Assembly (NCBI GenBank): GCA_041617635.1
Contig: JBFJOO010000001.1
Coordinates: 86,285-150,284 of the forward strand
Source of the DNA: JAABRB01 sp041617635
Lineage (GTDB): Bacteria > Pseudomonadota > Gammaproteobacteria > Burkholderiales > SG8-39
Length of the DNA: 64,000 nt
Direction: 5' to 3'
This document shows, in pieces, positions 29,623-38,507 of this stretch. The stretch's first letter is position 1, and the number at the start of each line of letters is the position of its first letter. The notes under the pieces are model-generated. The model was not told where the DNA came from and searched no databases. It worked only from the letters and a program-made list of their open reading frames with translations. Position numbers and translations under genes: made by a program.

Positions 29623-29641
29623 GAAAGGTCCGCAAAGGGCC

Positions 29642-29667
29642 GTCATTCCCGCGAACGCGGGGATGAC
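29642..29667. repeat. REP-like hairpin (GTCATTCCCGC/GCGGGGATGAC)
   Basis: An 11-bp imperfect stem with a GAAC loop lies in the 65-nt gap between the convergent thioredoxin-fold gene and algR. It is the same type of element as near 7.1 kb and 38.65 kb. Confidence 0.6.
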
Positions 29668-29687
29668 TCGGGGCCTTTCCTAGCCCG

Positions 29688-30449
29688 TCATCCTTTGAGA
29701 ATCGCCTTCACCGCCGGCCACTGGCGCCGGCTGACGGGGAGCTTCTCGGCAGTGCCCTCGAGGATGACCGCCCATCCGGCGCCTTCGCCGTCCTCGTCGG
29801 TGACGCGCTCGATGCCACGCAGCGCGCGCAGCGCGACCAGACAGGATCGGTGCACGCGCACGAACGTGGTGCCGAACTCGCTTTCGAGCGCCGTGAGCGA
29901 CTCCTCGAGCAGGTGCTCGCGATCCCGCGTGCGAATGGTGACGTACTTCAGCTCGGCGCGCAGATAGAGGATTTCCGCGACCGGGACGAGCGTGATCCGG
30001 CCGCGCTCGGACACCGAGAGGTAACGCCGCGGCGCCTGTGCCGCCTTCTCGAGCGCGGCGCGCTTCACGGCCCCGGAGGCGGCGGCCTTGCCCAGCGCCG
30101 CGGCGAGGCGCGCCGCGCGCACCGGCTTCAACAGATAGTCGAGCGCATTCACCTCGAACGCCTCGATCGCATACTGGTCGTGGGCGGTGACGAACACCAC
30201 GGCCGGCGCCTTTTCCAGCGTAGTGAGGTGCCGCGCGAACTCCAGTCCGCTCATCTGCGGCATCTGGATGTCCACCAGCGCGACGTCCGCGGGGTGCTCG
30301 GCGAGCAACGCGAGGCCCTCATGAGCGTTCGCCGCCTCGCCGGTGACGACGTTCGGAAGATCGGCCTGCAAATCGCCGAGCAGCGCGCGCATCCGCGTGC
30401 GCGCCGGCGCCTCGTCATCGACCAGGAAGATGCGGAGCGGCGCGGTCAT
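29688..30449 (-). CDS. algR: LytTR response regulator (AlgR-like)
   Basis: 253 aa. The receiver domain has IFLVDDEAPAR, the phosphoacceptor D60 in VALVDIQMP, and DYLLKPV. The C-terminal LytTR DNA-binding domain carries LYLRAELKYVTIRT and FVRVHRSCLVALRALRGIE. It is paired by ATGA overlap with a LytS-type kinase and lies next to hemC and argH, exactly the setting of algR/fimS in Pseudomonas and its equivalents in betaproteobacteria. Its targets are unknown here; alginate control should not be assumed. Confidence 0.88.
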   Translation of the reverse strand: MTAPLRIFLVDDEAPARTRMRALLGDLQADLPNVVTGEAANAHEGLALLAEHPADVALVDIQMPQMSGLEFARHLTTLEKAPAVVFVTAHDQYAIEAFEVNALDYLLKPVRAARLAAALGKAAASGAVKRAALEKAAQAPRRYLSVSERGRITLVPVAEILYLRAELKYVTIRTRDREHLLEESLTALESEFGTTFVRVHRSCLVALRALRGIERVTDEDGEGAGWAVILEGTAEKLPVSRRQWPAVKAILKG

Positions 30450-31483
30450 GCCGCCCTCCGGCGGTAGGGCATCTGCATGTGGATCTCGTAGCTCTCGCCG
30501 ACCACGCCGCTCTCCATTTTCGCCTCGACGTCGAAGTGCAGCTGGAGGCGCTCGCGGATGTTGCCGAGCGCGATGCGGTTGCCCTGACGGTGCTGGTGCT
30601 CGGGATGATAGGGATTGGTGAGCCGGACATGCAGCCGGTCGCCGTCGAGGTAGATGGCGATCTCTATGGTGCCCGGCTCAACCCCGGGCTCGATGCCGTG
30701 ATACACGGCGTTCTCGACGAGCGGCTGCAGCAGCAGCGGGGGGACGAGCGCATCGCGCGGCGCCGACTCGATGCGCCACTCGACGTTCAGGCGTTCGCCG
30801 AGGCGGAGCTGCTCGAGATTCAGGTACTGGCGCACGAGCTCGAGCTCTTCCGCAAGCGAGGTGAGAGTGCGCGTGTCGGCCATCAGCATGCGGTAGAGCT
30901 CGGCCAGATCCTCGATGGCCGTTTCGGCGCGCCGCGCGTCGGTGCGTATGAGCGATAGGACCGCGTTCAACGAGTTGAACAGGAAGTGTGGTCGGATCCG
31001 CGCCTGCAGGGCCTGCAATCGCGCCTCCGAGAGGGCCGGCGAGAACGCGCGATTGCGCAGGAAAAAATAGCCGGCCAGGAACCCGGTGACGAGCGCGGCA
31101 AACGCCGCGCTCCGGGCGAGCCCTCCGGGGGAGAAGTCGTACCCCGGCAAGAGCGGATAGGCGGCGACGGTCAGCAGGAGCACGATGGCAAATACGATCC
31201 CCACCGCGGTCGGATAGGGCATTCGGGCGAGTCCGGCATTGGCAACGTAAAGCGCCAGGAGGCTCGCGATGAGGACCGGCTCGGCGAGCAGCGCAACCTC
31301 GAGGAACGCGTCCAGGATCTGGGGAAAGCTGCTCGCCTTGACCGCGGCAGCAGTGAACGCCAGCCCGTTCACGATCACCAGGATGCGCGCGATCACCCCC
31401 AGGTTGCGGAAATCCGGCAGGGTATCGGTCGGCCCGTCGCCGTGCGAAATCCGCGCCGCGTGCGAGGAATTCACGACATGCAC
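30446..31483 (-). CDS. algZ: LytS/AlgZ-type sensor histidine kinase
   Basis: 345 aa from a GTG start. Several membrane helices occupy residues 30-165 (IARILVIVNGLAFTAAAV, VLIASLLALYVANAGL, VGIVFAIVLLLTVAAYPLL). The His_kinase domain has LQARIRPHFLFNSLNAVLSL with the phosphorylated His, and the ATPase part has LLLQPLVENAVYHGIEPG and GNRIALGNIRERL. It should phosphorylate the AlgR-like regulator encoded immediately downstream. The signal is unknown; there is no extracellular sensor domain of any size. It is divergent from argH. Confidence 0.9.
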   Translation of the reverse strand: MHVVNSSHAARISHGDGPTDTLPDFRNLGVIARILVIVNGLAFTAAAVKASSFPQILDAFLEVALLAEPVLIASLLALYVANAGLARMPYPTAVGIVFAIVLLLTVAAYPLLPGYDFSPGGLARSAAFAALVTGFLAGYFFLRNRAFSPALSEARLQALQARIRPHFLFNSLNAVLSLIRTDARRAETAIEDLAELYRMLMADTRTLTSLAEELELVRQYLNLEQLRLGERLNVEWRIESAPRDALVPPLLLQPLVENAVYHGIEPGVEPGTIEIAIYLDGDRLHVRLTNPYHPEHQHRQGNRIALGNIRERLQLHFDVEAKMESGVVGESYEIHMQMPYRRRAA

Positions 31484-31566
31484 CTCAGAATTCTGGTATA
31501 AGATGCTGATTTTTCGCTCATTCTCGCGATCATTCTCGATTTCCCCCAGCGGAAATTCAAGCTGTC

Positions 31567-32967
31567 ATGTCCGTCCCTGAGGAAAAGGGTCACGCCGGCC
31601 AGGCTTGGTCGGGCCGCTTCGCGGAGCCGGTCGCGGAGCGCGTCAAGCGTTATACCGCGTCGATCGGATTCGACCGCCGGCTGGCGGAGTTCGATGTGCG
31701 GGGCTCGCTCGCGCACGCGCGCATGCTCGCCGCAACCGGCGTGCTCGGCCCGGACGATCTTGCCGCAATCGAGCGGGGCATGGCCACGATCCTTGACGAG
31801 ATCCGGTCGGGAACGTTCCAGTGGACCCTGGAGGACGAGGACGTCCACCTGAACATCGAGCGGCGGCTCACCGCTCTGGTCGGCGACGCGGGCAAGCGGC
31901 TGCACACCGGGCGGTCCCGCAATGACCAGGTCGCAACCGATCTCCGCCTCTACCTGCGGGCCGCCATCGACGAGATCGCTGCGCTCACCCGGGCGGTGCA
32001 GGCGGCACTGGTCGACCTTGCGGAGCGGCATGCCGCTACGGCAATGCCGGGGTTCACGCACCTCCAGGTGGCTCAGCCGGTCACCTTCGGTCACCACCTG
32101 ATGGCCTATTACGAGATGCTCCGGCGCGACCGGGAACGGCTCGCGGGCTGCCGCGGTCGGGTCAACCGCCTGCCGCTCGGCGCAGCCGCCCTGGCCGGAA
32201 CCTCGTTCCCGATCGACCGGGAGCGGGTCGCGCGCGAGCTCGGTTTCGAGGGGGTGTGCGAGAACTCGCTGGACGCGGTCTCGGATCGGGACTTCGCGAT
32301 CGAGTTCACGGCCTGCGCCGCGCTCATCATGACCCACCTCTCCCGGTTGTCGGAGGAGCTCGTGCTGTGGATGAGCCCGCGGTTCGGGTTCATCCGCTTG
32401 CCCGACCGGTTCTGCACCGGCTCGTCGATCATGCCCCAAAAGCGGAACCCGGACGTGCCGGAGCTCGCCCGAGGCAAGGCGGGGCGGGTGTTTGGGCATC
32501 TGGTGGGACTTCTTACCTTGATGAAAGGTCAGCCGCTCGCGTACAACAAGGACAATCAGGAAGACAAGGAGCCGGTGTTCGACACGGTGGACACTCTGGT
32601 CGAAACGCTGGCCGTCTTCGCCGAGATGATCCCCGGCATCGAGATCGACCCGGAAAAAATGCTCACTGCGGCCCGCGAAGGCTTCGCCACCGCGACCGAT
32701 CTCGCCGATTACCTGGTCAAGCGAGGCGTGCCGTTTCGTGACGCCCACGAAGCGGTCGCCCGGGCCGTGCGCGCAGCCGAGGCGCGGGGCTGCGACCTCG
32801 CCGACCTGCCGCTCGCCGAGCTGCAGTCGTTCGCGCGCCAGGTCGAGGCGGACGTCTACGCGGTCCTCACGGTCGAGGGATCGCTGGAGAGCCGCGATCA
32901 CCCCGGCGGGACAGCGCCCAATCGCGTGCTGGACGCCGTGCGGCGCGCCCGGGCCGAGCTCGCATGA
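31567..32967 (+). CDS. argH: Argininosuccinate lyase
   Basis: 466 aa. It splits argininosuccinate into arginine and fumarate, the last step of arginine synthesis. Signatures: WSGRFAEPV at the N-terminus, HTGRSRNDQVATDLRLY, the catalytic-loop signature GSSIMPQKRNPD and AYNKDNQEDKEPVFD. The 83-nt divergent gap to algZ contains TTCTGGTATAAG, a possible -10 region. The cytosolic enzyme is tetrameric in the family. The Ser/Thr kinase gene starts 4 nt after its stop. Confidence 0.97.
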   Translation: MSVPEEKGHAGQAWSGRFAEPVAERVKRYTASIGFDRRLAEFDVRGSLAHARMLAATGVLGPDDLAAIERGMATILDEIRSGTFQWTLEDEDVHLNIERRLTALVGDAGKRLHTGRSRNDQVATDLRLYLRAAIDEIAALTRAVQAALVDLAERHAATAMPGFTHLQVAQPVTFGHHLMAYYEMLRRDRERLAGCRGRVNRLPLGAAALAGTSFPIDRERVARELGFEGVCENSLDAVSDRDFAIEFTACAALIMTHLSRLSEELVLWMSPRFGFIRLPDRFCTGSSIMPQKRNPDVPELARGKAGRVFGHLVGLLTLMKGQPLAYNKDNQEDKEPVFDTVDTLVETLAVFAEMIPGIEIDPEKMLTAAREGFATATDLADYLVKRGVPFRDAHEAVARAVRAAEARGCDLADLPLAELQSFARQVEADVYAVLTVEGSLESRDHPGGTAPNRVLDAVRRARAELA

Positions 32968-32971
32968 CGCC

Positions 32972-34306
32972 ATGACCGATTCCGTGGCCGCGCAGATTCC
33001 CAACCGCACCGACCATACGATCCCCGACTACATCGGGAAGTACCAGGTCATCCGCAAGCTGGGCGACGGCGCGACCAGCGAGGTCTTCCTGTGCCACGAC
33101 GAATTTGCCAAGCGCGATGTCGCCGTCAAGGTGGTCTGGCGGGACCGCATCGGCGACGCGAGCCTGGGCAAAGTCCACCGCAAGCTCTTTGTCACGGAGG
33201 CCTCGCTCGCCGGCAAGCTCGCCCACCCGCACATCGTTCAGATCTACGACGCGGTGGTGGCCGGCAGCTCGAGCTACATCGTGATGGAGTACGTGCCCGG
33301 CGGAACGCTGGAGCCGTACTGCACGCCTGAGAATCTGCTGCCGATCGACAAGGTGGTGGAGATCGTCTTCAAGTGCACGCGCGCGCTCGACTTCGCCCAC
33401 CATCTCGGGATTACGCACCGCGACATCAAGCCCACCAACATCCTGCTCGCGACCGACGACACCACTGACATCAAGGTCTGCGATTTCGGCGCCGCCATCA
33501 TGGCGAGCTCCGGCGACACGACCCAGGTAACCGGAATCGGGTCACCGGCCTACATGTCGCCGCAGCAGGTTCGCGAGCAGCAGCTCGATCATCGCACCGA
33601 CGTCTACTCGCTCGGCGTCGTCATGTACCAGCTGCTCACCGGCGCGCTGCCCTACCAGGGCAAGAACAACTTCAGCATGATGTACCAGATCACCAGCGTC
33701 GAGGCGCCGCCCCCGTCGTCGCATCGCCGGGACGTGCTGCCGGCGCTCGACGGAATCGTCAAGAAGGCGATGGCCAAGGCGGTCGAAGACCGCTACCAGA
33801 CCTGGGAGGAGTTTTCGATTGCGCTCGCCGACGCGCTGCGGTCGAAGGATCTCGCCGCGCGCACCCACGAAGTCGCCGACAGCGAGAAGTTCAGCACGTT
33901 GCGCGCGATGCCGTTCTTCGCGGAGTTCACCGATGCCGAGCTCTGGGAGGTGCTGCGCATCAGCGCCTGGGAAGACGCGGCCCCGGGCAAGATCGTCATC
34001 AAGGAAGGCGACGCGGGCGATTACTTCTGCATCCTCGCATCGGGTGAAGTGAAGGTGACCAAGAAGCAGAAGCTCCTCAACATCCTCTCTGCGGGCGAGT
34101 GCTTCGGCGAGATGGCCTACCTCTCCCGCGCGACCAACGAGCGGAGCGCCGACGTGTCGACGATGAGCCCCTCGCGGATCATCACCATCCGCTGCGACGA
34201 CCTCGAGAACGCCTCCGACGCCTGCCGCCACCGATTCGATCGCGCCTTCATGGACATCCTGGTCGAGCGGCTGACGATGGCCAACAACAGGTTGACCGCG
34301 GTCTGA
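32972..34306 (+). CDS. Ser/Thr protein kinase fused to a cyclic-nucleotide-binding domain
   Basis: 444 aa, no membrane segment. The Hanks-type kinase fills residues about 23-290: glycine loop KLGDGATSEVF, ATP lysine K53 (VAVKVV), HRDIKPTN at 149-156, DFG at 171-173, SPAYMSPQQV. The C-terminal 120 residues form a cNMP-binding domain (MPFFAEFTDAELWEVL; GKIVIKEGDAGDYFCILASGEV). The phosphate-binding cassette GECFGEMAYLSRATNERSADV keeps the Gly-Glu and Arg expected for ligand binding. This order implies a kinase gated by cyclic nucleotide, or targeted by the domain. It is placed 4 nt after argH, so it may share that promoter. Targets are unknown. Confidence 0.9.
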   Translation: MTDSVAAQIPNRTDHTIPDYIGKYQVIRKLGDGATSEVFLCHDEFAKRDVAVKVVWRDRIGDASLGKVHRKLFVTEASLAGKLAHPHIVQIYDAVVAGSSSYIVMEYVPGGTLEPYCTPENLLPIDKVVEIVFKCTRALDFAHHLGITHRDIKPTNILLATDDTTDIKVCDFGAAIMASSGDTTQVTGIGSPAYMSPQQVREQQLDHRTDVYSLGVVMYQLLTGALPYQGKNNFSMMYQITSVEAPPPSSHRRDVLPALDGIVKKAMAKAVEDRYQTWEEFSIALADALRSKDLAARTHEVADSEKFSTLRAMPFFAEFTDAELWEVLRISAWEDAAPGKIVIKEGDAGDYFCILASGEVKVTKKQKLLNILSAGECFGEMAYLSRATNERSADVSTMSPSRIITIRCDDLENASDACRHRFDRAFMDILVERLTMANNRLTAV

Positions 34307-34314
34307 GCTCGCAG

Positions 34315-34393
34315 CGAGGAAACCGGCTCGTTTCCTCGGAACCAAGAGCAGAGGGTCACGCACAGGAGGGAACCGCCTGGTTTCCCCCCGTTA
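34315..34393. repeat. GGGAACC-type palindromic repeats
   Basis: The 139-nt gap after the kinase gene has a perfect 9-bp hairpin (CGAGGAAAC, 6-nt loop, GTTTCCTCG). A second, imperfect unit follows (GAGGGAACC, GCCTGG, TTTCCCCCCGTTAC). The second unit resembles the tandem repeats near 56.4 kb, so this is a dispersed family. The first hairpin may also act as a terminator-like structure, but no T-run follows. Confidence 0.5.
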
Positions 34394-34445
34394 CCCGGTA
34401 AGCTGGATACCGCAAGCTCCTTTCAAAAGCTTCCTTCCTCCTTAC

Positions 34446-35336
34446 GTGACGCCTGCTCTGCGCTCCGAGCTCGAACGTGCAATCTCGGCTTCGATCGGGC
34501 GGCCCTTTCGGATCCAGCAGACGCGCGACGTCAGCGGCGGCTGCATTCATCGGGCGCTGGTGCTCGAGGGCGACGACACGCGCATCTTCGCGAAGCTGAA
34601 CGACGACCGTTTCGCGGACGCATTCGCCGCAGAGGCGGACGGGCTCGGCGCGCTATCTGCGGCGGGTGTCCGCGCACCCGGCGTAATCGCGCAGGGCACC
34701 GCGGATGGCACGGCGTTCCTCGCGCTCGAGCACCTCGAGCTCGGGCCGGGAGACGCCGCCGCCCATGGCGAGCTGGGCAGACAGCTTGCGGTCCTGCACT
34801 CGCAGCGGGGAGAACGTTTCGGGTGGCGCCGTGACAACTTCCTCGGCGCGACGGCGCAGCGCAATCGGGCGTCCGAGTCCTGGATCGGATTCTGGCGGCA
34901 GGAGCGGCTCGCGCCGCAACTGGCGCTCGCGGCAGAGAACGGAATGCGCGGCAACCTGCAGCGACTGGGCGATACGCTACTGGCATCGCTGCCTCGCATG
35001 CTCGCGGGTCACACACCGACCCCCGCGCTGGTGCACGGCGATCTATGGAGCGGGAATGCGGCGTTTCTCGGGGACGGCACGCCGGTGGTGTTCGATCCGG
35101 CGGTGTACCACGGCGACCGCGAAGTCGATCTCGCGATGACCGAGCTGTTCGGCGGATTTCCCGCGGCGTTCTACGCGGCGTACCGTGCAGCCGCGCCGCT
35201 CGCTGACGGCTATGGGATGCGCCGCACGCTCTACAACCTCTACCACGTGCTCAACCACGCGAACCTGTTCGGCGGAGGCTATGCCGCGCAAGCCGAAAGA
35301 ATGATGGCGCGCTTGCTCGCGGAGACGAAGGGCTGA
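34446..35336 (+). CDS. Fructosamine kinase family protein
   Basis: 296 aa from a GTG start. It has an aminoglycoside-phosphotransferase-like fold: IFAKLNDDRFADAFAAEADGL, then the catalytic loop LVHGDLWSGNAAF and the metal site PVVFDPAVYHGDREVDLAM, followed by ELFGGFPAAFYAAYR. Family members phosphorylate ketosamines such as fructoselysine or ribuloselysine on proteins, destabilising them and so repairing glycation. It stands alone between a kinase gene and grxD, in the plus direction. Confidence 0.88.
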   Translation: MTPALRSELERAISASIGRPFRIQQTRDVSGGCIHRALVLEGDDTRIFAKLNDDRFADAFAAEADGLGALSAAGVRAPGVIAQGTADGTAFLALEHLELGPGDAAAHGELGRQLAVLHSQRGERFGWRRDNFLGATAQRNRASESWIGFWRQERLAPQLALAAENGMRGNLQRLGDTLLASLPRMLAGHTPTPALVHGDLWSGNAAFLGDGTPVVFDPAVYHGDREVDLAMTELFGGFPAAFYAAYRAAAPLADGYGMRRTLYNLYHVLNHANLFGGGYAAQAERMMARLLAETKG

Positions 35337-35343
35337 AGAAGTT

Positions 35344-35545
35344 CGAGCTGCCGCCCGCCCCGGTGCAGACTTACGCGTTCTGATCGCTCGGCGCGAGCAT
35401 CGCCTGCAGCTCGCCCGACGGAAACGAACAAGGGGGGCGATGCCCCCCTTGTATATCCCCCCAATTCTGGCGAGCTGCCGCCCGCCCCGGTGCAGACTTA
35501 CGCGTTCTGATCGCTCGGCGCCAACATCGCCTGCAGCTCGCCCGA
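35344..35545. repeat. grxD: 75-bp direct repeat duplicating the 3' end of grxD, with hairpin spacer
   Basis: Positions 35344-35418 and 35471-35545 are 75-bp direct repeats with two mismatches. The right copy is the last 16 codons of grxD (including the stop) plus 27 nt beyond it. The left copy encodes the same residues GELQAMLAPSDQNA and the stop but has no gene body. The 52-nt spacer carries a perfect 11-bp hairpin ACAAGGGGGGC/GCCCCCCTTGT (35428-35452) of the same kind as at 48.75 kb. This looks like a local duplication caused by insertion of the palindromic element. Confidence 0.85.
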
Positions 35546-35821
35546 TTGATACATCTCGCCGAGAATATCCGATCCGCCCACGAACTCGCCGTTCACGTAA
35601 AGCTGCGGGATCGTCGGCCAGTTCGCGTACTCCTTGATGCCCTGCCGGATCTCGGGATGCTCGAGCACGTTCACGGTGGCAACATCCACCGCGCTGCATG
35701 CCTTGAGGATCTGCACGACGTTCGCGGAGAAGCCGCACTGCGGAAAATCGGGCGTGCCCTTCATGAACAGCACGACCCGGTGCGAAGTCACGATGCCTTT
35801 GATCTCGTCCTGGATGCTCAT
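35498..35821 (-). CDS. grxD: Monothiol glutaredoxin Grx4
   Basis: 107 aa. A CGFS-type glutaredoxin (C29 in FPQCGFSANVV) that binds a glutathione-ligated [2Fe-2S] cluster as a dimer and passes it to other proteins. Other conserved parts are VVLFMKGTP, WPTIPQLYVNGEFVGGSDI and EMYQSGEL. It is often placed with prmC and prfA; here modABC lies between. Its last codons are duplicated downstream. Confidence 0.95.
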   Translation of the reverse strand: MSIQDEIKGIVTSHRVVLFMKGTPDFPQCGFSANVVQILKACSAVDVATVNVLEHPEIRQGIKEYANWPTIPQLYVNGEFVGGSDILGEMYQSGELQAMLAPSDQNA

Positions 35822-35881
35822 CTCTGGTGTCCTCGTCTCGTTTCGGTCCGGGGCTCAATACCCGACCAATTTAGTCAGATT

Positions 35882-37045
35882 TTACTCACCCGCCAAGCGT
35901 GGGTCAACACCTGCCCCGTGCGGACCGCCGGGGCGGCGGTCGAGGGGCTGGAACGGCATCAGGTGGATTCCGTCGCGGAGCAGAGAGACCCGGATCGTGG
36001 CGCCCTGCGCGAGGCCGTTCCGGTTGGCAACATGGAGCGGTATCGATAGCTGCAGCTCCGCGTCCACGCGGCCGTCCACGCGCATGGCCACCGCCGCGTT
36101 CTCACCGAACGGCACGAACTCGCTGATCACTCCGCTCACGGGATTCTCGCGCTCCCCGCGCGACGGCCGATCGCGCCGGTGCAGGATGCAGTGCGCAGGC
36201 AGGATTCCCCAGGAGATCGGGCCGCCGGCGTCGAACTCCGTGCGCAACGGCGTCTCGAGCGTGTAGTCCAGCCAGCGCACCAGGCTGTGATCCGCTTCCG
36301 GTCGGTGCGCGATGACCACCCCGTGAAACAGGTTGCGAAAGTCGACCAGTCGCGCCACCTGCACGTTGCGGGGCCGGCCGATCAGCTCGAAGGGTGGGCC
36401 GGCCTGGAGCGTCTCGCCGGCGTGCAGGACGACCATGCGGTCGGCGAGCATCGCCGCTTCCTCTAGATCGTGGGTCACGAGCACGATCGGCATGCGCAGC
36501 CGGCGGCGCAGCTGCGCGAGCTCGCGCTGCAGCTTGCGCCGCGTCACCTGGTCCACGGCCGAGAACGGCTCGTCCAGCAGCAGAACCTGCGGATCGCGCG
36601 CGAGCGCGCGGGCCACGGCGACACGCTGCTGCTGACCGCCCGAGAGCGCATGCGGCAAGCGATCCTCGAGACCGCCGAGGTTGACGAGTTCGAGCAGCTC
36701 GCGCGCGCGATGGCGTCGCGCCGCCGGGGGGACGGTGCCCAGCGCCGCCTCCACGTTGCGGCGCGCGCTCATGTGCGGAAAGAGCGCGTAGTTCTGGAAG
36801 ACCAGCCCGGCATGGCGCGCCTGCGGCGGGACGAAGTGCGTCGCGGCCTGCCACGTCTCGCCGCTGCAGCGCACCTCGCCCGACCTGGGCCTCACCAGGC
36901 CGGCGATCGCCCGGAGGATGGTGGACTTCCCGCTGCCCGACGGACCGACGAGCGCGACGAGTTCGCCGGCCGCGCATTCAAACGCGACCTTGAGCGGAAT
37001 CGGCGCCGCCTGGTCGAGCCGGACGATGAGTGCCGGCTCAGCCAC
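35882..37045 (-). CDS. modC: Molybdate ABC transporter ATP-binding protein
   Basis: 387 aa from a GTG start overlapping the end of modB. Walker A is GPSGSGKST, the signature is LSGGQQQRVAVARAL, Walker B is VLLLDEPFSAVD and the switch His is in VLVTHDLEEA. The C-terminal 130 residues form a MOP/TOBE-type domain (WGILPAHCILHRRD; GVISEFVPFGENAAVAMRV) that binds molybdate or regulates the pump in ModC proteins. It powers molybdate import with ModB and ModA, needed for molybdopterin enzymes. Confidence 0.9.
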   Translation of the reverse strand: MAEPALIVRLDQAAPIPLKVAFECAAGELVALVGPSGSGKSTILRAIAGLVRPRSGEVRCSGETWQAATHFVPPQARHAGLVFQNYALFPHMSARRNVEAALGTVPPAARRHRARELLELVNLGGLEDRLPHALSGGQQQRVAVARALARDPQVLLLDEPFSAVDQVTRRKLQRELAQLRRRLRMPIVLVTHDLEEAAMLADRMVVLHAGETLQAGPPFELIGRPRNVQVARLVDFRNLFHGVVIAHRPEADHSLVRWLDYTLETPLRTEFDAGGPISWGILPAHCILHRRDRPSRGERENPVSGVISEFVPFGENAAVAMRVDGRVDAELQLSIPLHVANRNGLAQGATIRVSLLRDGIHLMPFQPLDRRPGGPHGAGVDPRLAGE

Positions 37046-37703
37046 GCCGCCGCCTCGCCCGATCGAGCGTGTAGATCACCGTGATGGACACGAACGATAT
37101 TCCCAGGAGCAGCGCCGACATGGCGCCCGCCGCCTCATCGTCGAGCGCTTGCACGCGATCGTAGATCGCAATCGCAACCGTCTTTGTCTCGCCGGGGATG
37201 TTGCCCCCGACCATCAGCACGACGCCGAATTCGCCCAGGGTGTGGGCGAAAGTCAGCACGAACGCGCTCAGCAAGCCGGACCACGCGAGCGGCAGCTCGA
37301 CCTGCCACAGCGTCCGCCAGCCCGACATGCCGCACAGCCACGCCGCTTCGCGAACGTGCTCCGGCACCGATTCGAACGCGCGCTGCACCGGCTGCACCGC
37401 GAACGGCAGATTGAATATGATCGACGCCGCGAGCAATCCTGCGAAACTGAACGCGAGCGGCCCGCCAGTGAGCGCGCTGAACGCCTGGCCGAGCGCCGAT
37501 TGCGGCGCAAAGACCACGAGCAGGTAGTAGCCAAGCACCGTCGGCGGCAGGACGAGCGGCAGCGCGACCAGCGCTTCGACGGCTGCCTTACCCGCGAAAC
37601 GCCGCCACGCAAGCTCGCGCGCGAGGAGGATGGCGAGCGGCAGCAGCACGGCTGCGGTCGCCAGCGCAAGCTTCAGCGAAAGCCACAGAGCGGTCCAGTC
37701 CAC
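37038..37703 (-). CDS. modB: Molybdate ABC transporter permease
   Basis: 221 aa from a GTG start. There are five or so membrane segments, and the ABC permease coupling motif reads EAAWLCGMSGWRTLWQVELPLAWSGL. LALPLVLPPTVLGYYLLV-like residues (ALVALPLVLPPTV) are typical of ModB. It lies between modA (3-nt gap) and modC (overlap) in one transcription unit. Confidence 0.92.
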   Translation of the reverse strand: MDWTALWLSLKLALATAAVLLPLAILLARELAWRRFAGKAAVEALVALPLVLPPTVLGYYLLVVFAPQSALGQAFSALTGGPLAFSFAGLLAASIIFNLPFAVQPVQRAFESVPEHVREAAWLCGMSGWRTLWQVELPLAWSGLLSAFVLTFAHTLGEFGVVLMVGGNIPGETKTVAIAIYDRVQALDDEAAGAMSALLLGISFVSITVIYTLDRARRRRG

Positions 37704-37706
37704 TTG

Positions 37707-38507
37707 CTAGCCTTCCGGAACGGCAAACCCGTACTGCTCGAAAATGGCCCGTGCAACGGGATCCCGCAGGAATGCGTAGAACGCCCGCGCGGTGTCGCCG
37801 GCGTTTCGCAGGAGAACCATGCGCTGCTCGATCGGCGCGTGCAGATTCGCCGGGATGAGCGCGGACCGCCCCCTGCCCTGCAAGACCGGCGCGCGCACGA
37901 TGGAGTACGGGATGAAGGCGGCTTCCACGGCTCCGCTGAGCGCGAACTGCGCCGTCTGGCCGACGTTTTCGCCGATCGCAAGCCTTCCCTGCAACGCGTC
38001 CCACAGCCCCTTGCGCCGCAGGACCTCGCGTGCCGCGGAACCGTAGGGCGCCAGCTCGGGGCTCGCAATCGCGATGCGCCGCAGGTCGCCCGCGCGCAGC
38101 GCCTTTGCCAGGCCCGCGAGATCCGGATCGACCGCCACCGGCGAATCGTTTGGCGCAAAGAGGGCGAGCCGCCCGACTGCATACACCCGACCCACGCCTT
38201 CGGCGCGGCCGCGGTCGACGACAAAGTCGACGTTTGCGAGGTCCGCGGACAGAAAGAGCTCATAGGGTCCCCCGGCCACGATCTGTCGCGCGAGGTTTCC
38301 CGAGGAGCCAAAAGACAGCTTAACGCGCCGTCCGGTCGCGCGCTCGAAGGTCGTCGCGATCTCGGGCAGAACAAACGTCAGGTTCGCCGCCGCCGCGATC
38401 ACCGGCACCTCGGCTGCCCGCGCGGGCGCCGCGCCGAGCGTCGCGAGCAGCACGCACAGGCAAGTCGATCGGATCAAGCTGGGGCTCCGCAGGCTCGTTA
38501 TAGCCAT
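37707..38507 (-). CDS. modA: Molybdate-binding periplasmic protein
   Basis: 266 aa. The ATG starts MAITSLRSPSLIRSTC and a signal peptide (CLCVLLATLGAAPARAA) follows; a longer reading upstream has no signal sequence and is rejected. Binding-site segments: VIAAAANLTFVLPEI, KLSFGSSGNLARQI, AELFLSAD-like (YELFLSADLANVDF), and the later AFIPYSIVRAP. It captures molybdate (or tungstate) for ModBC. A putative ModE box overlaps its start codon. Confidence 0.92.
   Translation of the reverse strand: MAITSLRSPSLIRSTCLCVLLATLGAAPARAAEVPVIAAAANLTFVLPEIATTFERATGRRVKLSFGSSGNLARQIVAGGPYELFLSADLANVDFVVDRGRAEGVGRVYAVGRLALFAPNDSPVAVDPDLAGLAKALRAGDLRRIAIASPELAPYGSAAREVLRRKGLWDALQGRLAIGENVGQTAQFALSGAVEAAFIPYSIVRAPVLQGRGRSALIPANLHAPIEQRMVLLRNAGDTARAFYAFLRDPVARAIFEQYGFAVPEG

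Noticed and set aside
35279..35464. A 61-codon minus-strand frame containing the duplicated grxD C-terminus
   Set aside because: Only the last residues resemble grxD; the N-terminal part is antisense to the kinase gene end and has no start signals.
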